Origin: Veillonella sp. AM51-8BH
Lineage (GTDB): Bacteria; Bacillota; Negativicutes; Veillonellales; Veillonellaceae
Direction of reading: 5' to 3'
Length of the DNA stretch: 8,106 nt
Assembly (NCBI RefSeq): GCF_003463825.1
Contig: NZ_QSDY01000074.1
Coordinates: 1-8,106, forward strand
Positions within the stretch are counted from its first letter, which is position 1. Every line of letters begins with the position of its first letter. Below the pieces are notes generated by a model. The model was not told the DNA's origin. It saw only the letters and a program-made list of their open reading frames with translations, and made no database searches. The position numbers and the translations under genes are program-made. Below, one piece after another: positions 1 to 7,308 of this stretch.

Positions 1-14
1 GAAAATTAATAAGT

Positions 15-50
15 TATAATAATCTTATATATACAAAAAAAGTATATAAT
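15..50 (+). promoter_or_regulatory. Candidate promoter region for the Crp/Fnr-type regulator
   Basis: Two perfect TATAAT hexamers lie at 15-20 and 45-50, with a TATAAA at 65-70. No convincing -35 element sits 16-18 bp upstream of any of them, and the window edge cuts off what precedes the first. Short arms TATATAC (28-34) and GTATATA (42-48) flank a run of seven A, so the second TATAAT lies partly within an inverted repeat. DNA this AT-rich produces such hexamers by chance, so this is the likely promoter area and not a defined promoter. Confidence 0.3.
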
Positions 51-73
51 ACATGTGCTTTTACTATAAATAG

Positions 74-88
74 ATTAGTATAACTAAT
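74..88. promoter_or_regulatory. Small palindrome, possible operator of the regulator gene
   Basis: ATTAGT-ATA-ACTAAT is a perfect inverted repeat with 6-bp arms and a 3-bp centre. It lies about 37 nt upstream of the chosen start codon and just downstream of the candidate -10 hexamers, where an autoregulatory site would be plausible. It does not have the TGTGA-N6-TCACA form expected from the regulator's recognition helix. AT-rich background makes chance occurrence possible. Confidence 0.25.
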
Positions 89-125
89 GGATTTTATTTT
101 AAAAGTACAATGGAGTGGTGAAGGT

Positions 126-812
126 ATGGATAAAAATTTAATTAACCAATTACTTGCTTTGCCGGGCGAGGAACTCCATCTTAAAAAAGGTGATTTTCTC
201 TTCCACGAGGGGGACAAGGCAGAACACTTTTACGTAGTGTTAAAAGGTAGAATGAGCATTAAGAAATTCGAATCTAGTGGGCACATTTTTGCGTTGCGTC
301 TAGTAGGTCCGAATAATGTAATTGGTGAGGTTCCGTTGTATGAGGAGAACACAAGAACGTATGTGTTCAACGCCATCGCTCGGGAGGATTGCTCTGTTTA
401 TTCCATTCGCTATGATGTGTTAGAGCCAGCTATTGCAAAAGATCATTCATTGGCTATTGCGATGATGCAAATCTACACATTACATATGCGTCGTCAACAG
501 GCAAAATACCGAGACTTGCTACTATATGGCAAGAAGGGAGCATTTTATTCTACCTTGTTGCGCTTAGCCAATAGTTATGGTGTAGAGCGCGAGGATGGTA
601 TCTTTATCGATATCGCCCTAACAAATCAAGAGTTGGCTGAATTTGCTGCCACATCAAGAGAAAGTTTAAATCGCATGCTAAGTGAGTTGCGTAAGTTGGG
701 CTATGTAGCCTATGACAAACACCATCTAGTAATCTGTGATTTTGATGCTTTAATCGGATTGCTTGATTTAGAGGTTGATAATATAGACCCTAATATTAGT
801 AATATCGAATAA
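126..812 (+). CDS. Crp/Fnr-family transcriptional regulator
   Basis: A 228-residue DNA-binding regulator and the likely controller of the adjacent nitrate reductase operon. The N-terminal half is a cyclic-nucleotide-binding-type beta barrel (about residues 15-110) with the typical KGDFLFHEGD turn and a G67-E68...R77-T78 segment resembling the phosphate-binding cassette of CRP (G-E...R-S). A long dimerisation helix follows (about 100-135), then a winged helix-turn-helix (about 163-200). The recognition helix reads S-R178-E179-S-L-N-R183, matching the spacing of R180/E181/R185 in E. coli CRP, not the E/S/R set of FNR. Only two cysteines are present (C89, C204), so an FNR-type [4Fe-4S] oxygen sensor is not supported. 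The ATG at 126 is preferred because GGAG lies at 112-115. An in-frame ATG at 87 would add 13 residues but has no ribosome site. The signal is unknown; cAMP cannot be assumed, and heme- or NO-sensing relatives exist. Confidence 0.9.
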   Translation: MDKNLINQLLALPGEELHLKKGDFLFHEGDKAEHFYVVLKGRMSIKKFESSGHIFALRLVGPNNVIGEVPLYEENTRTYVFNAIAREDCSVYSIRYDVLEPAIAKDHSLAIAMMQIYTLHMRRQQAKYRDLLLYGKKGAFYSTLLRLANSYGVEREDGIFIDIALTNQELAEFAATSRESLNRMLSELRKLGYVAYDKHHLVICDFDALIGLLDLEVDNIDPNISNIE

Positions 813-822
813 CAGTATTTTC

Positions 823-860
823 TCCTTTGTGTTAGCTCAGCTAGCACAAAGGATTTTTTT
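823..860 (+). terminator. Intrinsic terminator between the regulator and narG
   Basis: A 14-bp stem (arms 823-836 and 840-853, one U-G wobble) closes a TCA loop and is followed directly by seven T (854-860). This is a textbook Rho-independent terminator in the + direction. It ends the regulator transcript but lies only 23 nt before the narG start codon, leaving no room for a separate promoter between it and narG. Expression of narG therefore needs either readthrough or a promoter upstream of or overlapping the hairpin. No T-tract serves the opposite strand. Confidence 0.88.
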
Positions 861-883
861 GTAGTTTTGAAGGAGGACACGAG

Positions 884-3800
884 ATGAGCTTGTTGTCTCA
901 AAAGTTTAAGTTTCTTCGCAAGAAGAACGTATCTCCAAGCGGCCATCAAATAACTGAAGATGGCGGTCGCGAGTGGGAAAATTTTTATCGTGACCGTTGG
1001 TCTTACGATAAAGTTGTCCGCACAACGCATGGCGTAAACTGTACTGGTTCTTGTAGCTGGAATATCTACGTTAAGAATGGTGTTGTAGCGTGGGAAAATC
1101 AGGCTACTGATTACCCTGAAACACCAGATGATATGCCGGATTACGAACCACGTGGGTGCCCTCGTGGTGCAACATTCTCTTGGTATCTCTATAGCCCATT
1201 GCGCGTAAAATATCCATATGTGCGCGGCGAATTGGCTGAGCTTTGGAGAGAAGCTAAAAAGCATGCTAAGAACCCGATCGAAGCTTGGAAATCTATCGTA
1301 GAAGATCCTGAAAAAGCGAAAAAATACAAATCTGCCCGTGGTATGGGTGGCTTTGTGCGCTCCACATGGGATGAAGCGACAGAAATTACTGCTGCATCCT
1401 TATTATATACTGCAAAAACATACGGCCCTGACCGCAACGCAGGCTTCTCTGTAATTCCAGCGATGTCCATGTTGTCCTATGCAGCAGGTGCTCGTTTCCT
1501 TAACTTAATGGGTGGTTCACCATTGTCCTTCTATGACTGGTATGCCGATTTACCACCTTCTAGCCCTCAAGTTTGGGGTGAACAAACTGATACACCTGAA
1601 TCTGGTGACTGGTACAATGCTGGTTACATCATGACTTGGGGTTCTAACGTACCATTGACTCGTACGCCAGATGCTCACTTCTTAACAGAGGTTCGTTACA
1701 AAGGTACTAAGGTAGTATCCGTATCCCCTGACTATGCGGAATCTACAACTTCTTCCGATGCTTGGCTCAATGTAAAAGCCGGCACTGATGCGGCTCTTGC
1801 TATGGCAATGGGCCACGTAATTTTAAAAGAATACTACATCGATAAAGAAACTCCATACTTCAAAGAGTATGCTAAAGAGTTCACAGATATGCCATTCCTT
1901 GTACGCGTTGAAGAAATCAACGGCACTGTACAACCAGGCCGCTTCTTGAATGCTAAGGATTTGGGTCGCCAAGAGGAAGGCGCTAACTTCCAAATGGTAT
2001 TAATCGATGATACAACTAATGAAATCGTTGTTCCTAATGGTACAATGGGCGAACGTCATACAAATCCACAAAAATGGAACTTACGCCTTGAAAACCGCGA
2101 TACAGGGGCTAAAATCGACCCTCGTTTATCCGTGTTTGATCAACGTGAAGATGTGACTGTTGTTAAGTTGCCATACTTTGGCGATGAAGAGCACGAAGGT
2201 GTAATTGAACGTGCTATTCCAACTATTACAGTACAAACTGTAGATGGTCCTGTAAAAGTAACTACCGTATATGACCTTATTCTTGCTAACTATGGTATCG
2301 ATCGTGGTATCGGTGGTGAAGTGGCAACATCTTATACAGATGACACTCCTTACACACCTACATGGCAAGAAAAAATTACTGGCGTAAAAGCAGATATCGC
2401 TATTGCCACAGCTCGTGAGTTTGCAGATAATGCAGAAAAAACTAAAGGTCGTTCCATGATTATCATGGGCGGTGGTATCAACCACTGGTACCATGCTGAC
2501 GTGATTTACCGTACAATCTTGAACCTTATCATGTTCTGTGGTACAGAAGGTGTTAATGGTGGTGGCTGGGCTCACTACGTAGGTCAAGAAAAACTTCGTC
2601 CTATTGAAGGCTGGGGCGGTATCATGACAGCTAACGACTGGAGTAAAGCTCCTCGTTTGCAAAATGGTACATCCTGGTTCTACTTTGCTACAGAACAATA
2701 TCGTTCTGATTGCATCGACTTGGCAGACCGCGTATCTAAATTAGCTAAGCCTCGTTATCGTCACCCTGGCGATTACAACGTATTAGCGGCTCGTTTAGGT
2801 TGGTTGCCATCTTACCCTACTTTCAATAAAGGCAGCCAAGAATTGATTAATGATGCTCGTGCAGCTGGTGCTGGTACAGAAGCAGAAATTAACCAATATG
2901 TGGCGCAAGCGTTGAAAAATAAAGATTTACAATTCTGCGTAGAAGATCCAGCGGCTAAAGAAAACCATCCACGCAACTTATTCGTATGGCGTGCGAACCT
3001 TATCGGTTCCTCTTCTAAAGGTCACGAATACTTCTTGAAACATTTATTAGGTACTAAAAATGCGGTATTAGAAGATGACGATGCACCTACACGTCCAGAA
3101 GAAATCAAATGGCGTGAAGCTGATGGGGCAGGTAAACTTGACCTCTTAATCGACATCGACTTCCGTATGGCTTCTACAGGCTTGTACTCTGATATCGTAT
3201 TCCCTGCAGCTACATGGTATGAAAAAGAAGACTTGTCTTCTACAGATATGCATCCATATGTACACGTATTCCAAGCTGCTGTTGATTGCGCATGGGAAAC
3301 TAAATCTGACTGGGATACATTCCGTACCCTTGCAGAAACAGTATCTCGCGTAGCAAAAGAGTCTGGCTTCACAGAATACGAAGACATCGTAGCATTACCT
3401 CTTGGTCATGACAGCCCAGGTGAAGTGGCTCAACCAGAAGGTAAAGTCCTCGACTGGAGCAAAGGCGAATGTGAACCAATTCCTGGTAAAACAATGCCTA
3501 ACCTCGTTCATGTAAAACGCAACTATAGCCAAATCTTTGAAAAATTCATTGCTTTGGGACCTAACATCGAAAACAAAATGGGTGCTCATGGCTTGGCGTG
3601 GGATGTATCTGATGAATATCAAACATTGTACGCACAAAATGGTACAATCGATAATCCAGAATTCATTTCTCATGGCCGTCCAAGCATTTACGAATGTAAA
3701 GAAGCTTGTAATGCTGTATTGACATTGTCTTCTTGTACAAATGGTAAATTGGCTGTTCGTTCTTGGAAGGCAATGGAAGAAAAAACTGGTCTTTCTGATC

Positions 3801-4561
3801 TTGAAAAGAATGCAAAAGGTCGTGAACAAGAAAAAATTACCTTTGATGACATGGTTCGCCAACCACGCTTCATCATTAGCTCTGTAACAAGTACTGGTAA
3901 AAACGATAAAAACCGTCGTTATTCCCCATTCACAACATCTACAGAAGATAAAGTACCATTCCGTACCGTAACAGGTCGTCAATCCTTCTATTGTGACCAT
4001 GAAATGATGCGCGATTACGGTGAAGCTATGGCGTTGTACAAACCTGTATTGTCCTACAAACCAGTACAAGGTGACTACAAACAAGAAGGTATTCCAGAAA
4101 TTACATTGAAATACTTAACACCACATAATAAGTGGTCTACTCATAGTATGTACTTCGATAGCCAACAAATGTTGACATTGTTCCGTGGTGGTCAAACTAT
4201 TTGGCTCAACGAAGATGATGCAGCAGAAATTGGCGTTAAAGATAATGACTGGGTAGAAGCTTTCAATAAAAATGGTGTTGTGGCAGCTCGTGCAGTTGTA
4301 TCTCCACGTATTCCTCGTGGTATTTCCTATATGCATCACTCTCAAGATCGTCACATCAACGTTCCTGGTACGCAAGTTAAGAAAGACCGTCGCGGTGGTA
4401 CACACAACGCACCAACTCATATTCACATGAAACCGACACACATGATTGGCGGTTATGGTCAATTGAGCTATGGCTTTAACTACTATGGCCCAACTGGTAA
4501 CCAACGTGATATGACAATTGTGGCTCGTAAGTTGAAGGAGGTGGATTGGCTTGAAGATTAA
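884..4561 (+). CDS. narG: Respiratory nitrate reductase, alpha (catalytic) subunit
   Basis: This 1225-residue molybdoenzyme reduces nitrate to nitrite at a Mo-bis-MGD centre on the cytoplasmic face of the membrane, as part of NarGHI. Near the N-terminus H49, C53, C57 and C91 form the FS0 [4Fe-4S] site, including the histidine ligand typical of NarG. D221 in YDWYADLPP matches the Mo-coordinating aspartate (D222) of E. coli NarG, and WGEQTDTPES and TRTPDAHF are family signatures. The C-terminal molybdopterin-dinucleotide-binding domain covers about residues 1080-1215 and ends with QLSYGFNYYGPTGNQRD. Length is close to E. coli NarG (1247) and the frame is unbroken. There is no twin-arginine signal peptide, consistent with a cytoplasm-facing enzyme. 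AAGGAGG at 870-876 lies 7 nt before the ATG. Its last 11 nt overlap narH. The nxrA nitrite oxidase branch of the family is unlikely given narJ, narI and the close match to NarG. Confidence 0.97.
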   Translation: MSLLSQKFKFLRKKNVSPSGHQITEDGGREWENFYRDRWSYDKVVRTTHGVNCTGSCSWNIYVKNGVVAWENQATDYPETPDDMPDYEPRGCPRGATFSWYLYSPLRVKYPYVRGELAELWREAKKHAKNPIEAWKSIVEDPEKAKKYKSARGMGGFVRSTWDEATEITAASLLYTAKTYGPDRNAGFSVIPAMSMLSYAAGARFLNLMGGSPLSFYDWYADLPPSSPQVWGEQTDTPESGDWYNAGYIMTWGSNVPLTRTPDAHFLTEVRYKGTKVVSVSPDYAESTTSSDAWLNVKAGTDAALAMAMGHVILKEYYIDKETPYFKEYAKEFTDMPFLVRVEEINGTVQPGRFLNAKDLGRQEEGANFQMVLIDDTTNEIVVPNGTMGERHTNPQKWNLRLENRDTGAKIDPRLSVFDQREDVTVVKLPYFGDEEHEGVIERAIPTITVQTVDGPVKVTTVYDLILANYGIDRGIGGEVATSYTDDTPYTPTWQEKITGVKADIAIATAREFADNAEKTKGRSMIIMGGGINHWYHADVIYRTILNLIMFCGTEGVNGGGWAHYVGQEKLRPIEGWGGIMTANDWSKAPRLQNGTSWFYFATEQYRSDCIDLADRVSKLAKPRYRHPGDYNVLAARLGWLPSYPTFNKGSQELINDARAAGAGTEAEINQYVAQALKNKDLQFCVEDPAAKENHPRNLFVWRANLIGSSSKGHEYFLKHLLGTKNAVLEDDDAPTRPEEIKWREADGAGKLDLLIDIDFRMASTGLYSDIVFPAATWYEKEDLSSTDMHPYVHVFQAAVDCAWETKSDWDTFRTLAETVSRVAKESGFTEYEDIVALPLGHDSPGEVAQPEGKVLDWSKGECEPIPGKTMPNLVHVKRNYSQIFEKFIALGPNIENKMGAHGLAWDVSDEYQTLYAQNGTIDNPEFISHGRPSIYECKEACNAVLTLSSCTNGKLAVRSWKAMEEKTGLSDLEKNAKGREQEKITFDDMVRQPRFIISSVTSTGKNDKNRRYSPFTTSTEDKVPFRTVTGRQSFYCDHEMMRDYGEAMALYKPVLSYKPVQGDYKQEGIPEITLKYLTPHNKWSTHSMYFDSQQMLTLFRGGQTIWLNEDDAAEIGVKDNDWVEAFNKNGVVAARAVVSPRIPRGISYMHHSQDRHINVPGTQVKKDRRGGTHNAPTHIHMKPTHMIGGYGQLSYGFNYYGPTGNQRDMTIVARKLKEVDWLED
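4535..4541 (+). promoter_or_regulatory. Ribosome binding site that sets the TTG start of narH
   Basis: AAGGAGG lies inside the end of narG, 9 nt before a TTG codon at 4551. No ATG or GTG start sits at a suitable distance, and the protein read from this TTG begins MKIKAQVSMVLNLDKC, which matches E. coli NarH (MKIRSQVGMVLNLDKC) from its first residue. The site therefore fixes a non-ATG start. Confidence 0.85.
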
Positions 4562-5978
4562 AGCTCAAGTATCCATGGTCCTAAATTTGGATAAGTGTTT
4601 AGGCTGTCATACATGCTCTATCACTTGTAAAAATACATGGACGAACCGCGAAGGCGCGGAATATATGTACTTTAATAACGTGGAAACTCGCCCAGGTGTA
4701 GGCTATCCACGTAATTGGGAAGACCAAGAAAAATGGAAGGGCGGCTGGACGCTAGATAACTCCGGTAAATTAGCTCTTTCTACAGGTTCTAAAACAAATC
4801 GTTTGATGAAATTATTCTTCCATCCTGAACAACCAGAGTTGAAGGATTATTTCGAACCTTGGACTTACGACTATGAAACATTGATTCATGGTGGTCGTAA
4901 AAATAACCAACCAGTTGCTCGTCCTCGCTCTCTTGTAACGAAACAAAAAATGGAAGTTACTTGGGGCCCTAACTGGGATGACGACTTGGCTGGTGGTCAA
5001 CATGCACGATCTGATGTGAACTTAACTAAGATGGGTCAAGATATCGTATTTGATTACGAAGAAGTATTCATGCGTTATTTGCCTCGTCTTTGTAACCACT
5101 GCTTGAACCCTGCGTGTGTAGCTGCATGTCCATCCGGCGCGATTTATAAACGCGACGAAGATGGTGTAGTTCTCGTATCTCAAGATGTATGCCGCGGTTG
5201 GAGACATTGTGTTCCATCTTGTCCATACAAAAAAATCTTCTATAACTGGGAAACTAATAAAGCTGAAAAATGCGTATTCTGTTACCCACGCTTAGAAAAT
5301 GGCTTGCCTCAAATCTGTGCTGAAACTTGTGTAGGCCGTATGCGCTATGTTGGCGTTGTATTCTACGATATGGATAAAGTAGAAGCTATGGCAGCTACAA
5401 AAAATGAACAAGATATTTACGAAAATACATTAGATTTGATTTTGGACCCTCATGATCCAGAGGTTATCAAAGCGGCTCGTGCTGAAGGCATCTCCGAAGC
5501 ATGGATTAAAGCAGCTCAAAAATCTCCTGTATACAAACTTGTAAAAGAGTGGGGCGTGGCATTGCCATTGCATCCTGAGTATCGCACATTGCCAATGGTT
5601 TGGTATGTACCACCACTCAGCCCAATCTTGCAACGTGTAACATCTGATGTATACTTGCCAGATGCACATGAAATGCGCGTACCTGTACAATACCTTGCTA
5701 ACTTGTTTACAGCAGGTAATACAGAAATCTTAGCTCGTACATTGCAACGTGTTCTCGACATGCGTGAATATATGCGTCGTCGTGAAACAGGTGACGGTCC
5801 TATTGAACACAAAGTTGATTTAACAGAGGATCAAATGTACGGTATGTACAAATTGTTGGCATTGTCCAAATACAATGATCGCTTTGTTATTCCATCTGAC
5901 GTAAAAGTATCTCGCGAAGGTCGCCTAGAAATGCAACATAATCGCGGATTTGCTTGCCCTACAGGGGGATGTCAATAA
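4551..5978 (+). CDS. narH: Respiratory nitrate reductase, beta (iron-sulfur) subunit
   Basis: This 475-residue electron-transfer subunit carries electrons from the hemes of NarI to FS0 in NarG on the cytoplasmic side of the membrane. Four cysteine groups are visible: C16/C19/C22/C26, C181/C184/C189/C193, C214/C220/C224, and C241/C244/C256/C260. In the third group W217 replaces a ligand cysteine (CRGWRHCVPSC), the hallmark of the [3Fe-4S] cluster in NarH, so three [4Fe-4S] and one [3Fe-4S] cluster are expected. SPVYK, ALPLHPEYRTLPMVWYVPPLSP and PVQYLANLFTAG are strongly conserved family segments. It is shorter than E. coli NarH (512), with the loss at the C-terminus, which ends in a C469/C474 pair. 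It starts at TTG, overlaps narG by 11 nt, and its stop codon shares one base with the narJ start, so translation of all three is probably coupled. Confidence 0.97.
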   Translation: MKIKAQVSMVLNLDKCLGCHTCSITCKNTWTNREGAEYMYFNNVETRPGVGYPRNWEDQEKWKGGWTLDNSGKLALSTGSKTNRLMKLFFHPEQPELKDYFEPWTYDYETLIHGGRKNNQPVARPRSLVTKQKMEVTWGPNWDDDLAGGQHARSDVNLTKMGQDIVFDYEEVFMRYLPRLCNHCLNPACVAACPSGAIYKRDEDGVVLVSQDVCRGWRHCVPSCPYKKIFYNWETNKAEKCVFCYPRLENGLPQICAETCVGRMRYVGVVFYDMDKVEAMAATKNEQDIYENTLDLILDPHDPEVIKAARAEGISEAWIKAAQKSPVYKLVKEWGVALPLHPEYRTLPMVWYVPPLSPILQRVTSDVYLPDAHEMRVPVQYLANLFTAGNTEILARTLQRVLDMREYMRRRETGDGPIEHKVDLTEDQMYGMYKLLALSKYNDRFVIPSDVKVSREGRLEMQHNRGFACPTGGCQ

Positions 5979-6502
5979 TGAAGGATGCTCAGAAAATCGC
6001 TCTTATTGCGTCATTTCTTCTACGCTATCCTGATGAACAATGGTATAACGAACTACCTGAATGGAGAGAGGACGCCCAATCCGTTGGGCATCCTCAACTT
6101 CGCCAAGGTTTATTAGAATTCTTCGACTATGTAGAGGAATCCAATAAAAAAGAATTTGAAGACCAATATGTTCGTACCTTTGATTTTAGTCAAAATACAA
6201 CTATGTATTTGTCGACTTATGAATTACAAGGTACTGGGGAACAAGCAGAAGAACTCGTTAAATTTAAAGCTTTCTTCCTAGAAAACGACTATGATTTACC
6301 AAAAGAAATGCCAGACTATATTCCAGCACTTCTTGAATTATGTGCCGTTATCGATGATGAAAAAGCAAAAGAAATTTACGACTATTGTAAGCCAAAATTG
6401 GAATACATTAGAGAACGCTTCATTGAGGCTAAATTGCCTTATGCATTCTTGTTTGATATTATCTTGTCTGTTGCAAATGGATTGGAGGACGGTGCACGAT
6501 GA
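5978..6502 (+). CDS. narJ: Nitrate reductase assembly chaperone (delta subunit)
   Basis: This 174-residue cytoplasmic chaperone of the TorD/NarJ fold binds apo-NarG and NarGH so that the molybdenum cofactor and FS0 are inserted before the complex docks on NarI. It is not part of the finished enzyme. The helical protein has LLRYPDEQW near the N-terminus, a central FDFSQNTTMYLSTYELQGTG segment, and MPDYIPALLELCAV, the counterpart of the conserved ELPDHLPLYLEYL segment. It is shorter than E. coli NarJ (about 236), as other Gram-positive-type NarJ proteins tend to be. The ATG at 5978 overlaps the narH TAA by one base and has AGGGGG at 5963-5968, 9 nt upstream. An in-frame TTG at 5954 would add eight residues inside narH and is less likely. 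The stop overlaps the narI start by 4 nt. Confidence 0.94.
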   Translation: MKDAQKIALIASFLLRYPDEQWYNELPEWREDAQSVGHPQLRQGLLEFFDYVEESNKKEFEDQYVRTFDFSQNTTMYLSTYELQGTGEQAEELVKFKAFFLENDYDLPKEMPDYIPALLELCAVIDDEKAKEIYDYCKPKLEYIRERFIEAKLPYAFLFDIILSVANGLEDGAR

Positions 6503-7170
6503 ATCTATTCCTTTGGGGCGCTTTGCCTTACATCGCTTTCACCTTCTTAATCGTAGGTACTTTGGTTCGTTTCTTCTACTTTGAAAGAAACTGGACTACA
6601 AAATCGAGTGAATTTTTAGAGAAAAAACAATTGCGCATTGCCAATCCATTGTTCCACTTTGGTTTGCTTTGCGTTATCGGTGGTCACGTAGTAGGTGTGT
6701 TAATCCCTAAAACTTGGACTGCTGCAATCGGTATTAATGACCATATGTACCATCAAGGTGCGTTATACATGGGTGCTGTAGCGGGTATTATCTTCATCTT
6801 AGGCTTCTTGCTTTTGATGAAACGTCGCTTTACTGTGCCTGCTATGAAAGTTAACACATCTGGCCTTGATAAATGGTTATACTTATTCTTAACATTAGCC
6901 ATTTTCAGCGGTATGGCTGGTACATTGCTTAATGCATCTGGTTTCTTTGATTACCGCGTATCTATCGGTCCTTGGTTCCGTAGCTTACTATCCTTTATGC
7001 CTGATCCATCCTTGATGGAAGGCGTACCATTCATGTTTAAATTCCATATGTTAGCGTGGATGGTGGTAGCTATTATCTTCCCATTCAGCCGTTTGGTACA
7101 CTGCTTGAGTGTTCCACTCAACTACTTAACACGTCCGTTCATTGTATATCGTAAACGAGACGAAAAATAA
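6499..7170 (+). CDS. narI: Respiratory nitrate reductase, gamma subunit (cytochrome b)
   Basis: This 223-residue integral membrane subunit oxidises quinol, anchors NarGH and passes electrons through two b hemes. Five hydrophobic segments lie near residues 3-25, 51-69, 86-107, 125-147 and 181-203. The four heme-ligand histidines are H53 and H63 in the second segment and H183 and H201 in the fifth. Their spacings (10 and 18) equal those of H56/H66 and H187/H205 in E. coli NarI. FPFSRLVH and SVPLNYLTRPF are family signatures near the C-terminus. The length matches E. coli (225). The ATG overlaps the narJ TGA in an ATGA arrangement, and GGAGG at 6484-6488 lies 10 nt upstream. It is the last gene before a strong terminator. 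Menaquinol is the likely donor in an anaerobe of this kind, which is an inference. Confidence 0.96.
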   Translation: MNLFLWGALPYIAFTFLIVGTLVRFFYFERNWTTKSSEFLEKKQLRIANPLFHFGLLCVIGGHVVGVLIPKTWTAAIGINDHMYHQGALYMGAVAGIIFILGFLLLMKRRFTVPAMKVNTSGLDKWLYLFLTLAIFSGMAGTLLNASGFFDYRVSIGPWFRSLLSFMPDPSLMEGVPFMFKFHMLAWMVVAIIFPFSRLVHCLSVPLNYLTRPFIVYRKRDEK

Positions 7171-7221
7171 TTAGGATGATGATTGATTTGTATGCCTTTC
7201 ATGATATGATAAATTAATCGT

Positions 7222-7271
7222 AGCCCCTTGTAATAGTGAAAGCTGATGCTCACTACTACAAGGGGCTTTTT
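7222..7271 (+). terminator. Intrinsic terminator of the nar operon
   Basis: Arms 7222-7239 and 7250-7267 form an 18-bp stem with a single A-C mismatch. The outer part is GC-rich (AGCCCC with GGGGCT), the loop is 10 nt and may close by two further G-C pairs, and a T-run ends at 7271. It lies about 50 nt after the narI stop and isolates the downstream gene from nar transcription. Confidence 0.9.
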
Positions 7272-7279
7272 GTATAATT

Positions 7280-7308
7280 TTGATACTATATAATTCTCTA
7301 TTTAGAAT
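7280..7308 (+). promoter_or_regulatory. Sigma-70-type promoter for the ferric-reductase-like gene
   Basis: TTGATA (7280-7285) and TAGAAT (7303-7308) each match the consensus at five of six bases and are separated by exactly 17 bp. Transcription would start near 7315, giving a leader of about 105 nt before the ATG. A perfect TATAAT at 7315-7320 is an alternative -10, but no good -35 goes with it. The promoter lies just after the nar terminator, as expected for an independently transcribed gene. Confidence 0.6.

Noticed and set aside
87..125. Upstream ATG extending the regulator by 13 residues
   Set aside because: No Shine-Dalgarno precedes it, the added residues do not look like family sequence, and the ATG at 126 has a ribosome site and gives the usual family length.
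735..750. TGTGA half-site near the end of the regulator gene
   Set aside because: The expected second half (TCACA) is absent at the right distance, and the bases are coding.
762..780. TTGAT repeats near the end of the regulator gene as an FNR site
   Set aside because: The two copies are in direct, not inverted, orientation with wrong spacing, and they are coding sequence.
828..848. TGTG...CACA symmetry upstream of narG as a CRP-type operator
   Set aside because: TGTG and CACA are 13 nt apart instead of the 8 of a CRP site, and the symmetry is fully explained by the terminator stem followed by seven T.
884..1000. Possible Tat signal peptide on NarG
   Set aside because: The N-terminus has no twin arginine motif followed by a hydrophobic stretch and aligns with the cytoplasmic NarG type.
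3395..4084. Long open frame of 229 codons on the minus strand within narG, and similar ones at 2126-2698 and 710-1264
   Set aside because: They lie opposite strongly conserved narG sequence, have compositions typical of reverse-frame reading with no recognisable domains, and have no ribosome sites or promoters that stand out.
5954..5977. TTG start extending narJ by eight residues
   Set aside because: It lies within the narH coding end, whereas the ATG at 5978 has a Shine-Dalgarno and the typical stop-start overlap.
6291..6584. Open frame of 97 codons across the narJ-narI junction
   Set aside because: It is out of frame with two well-supported family proteins and resembles nothing known; it is a shadow frame.
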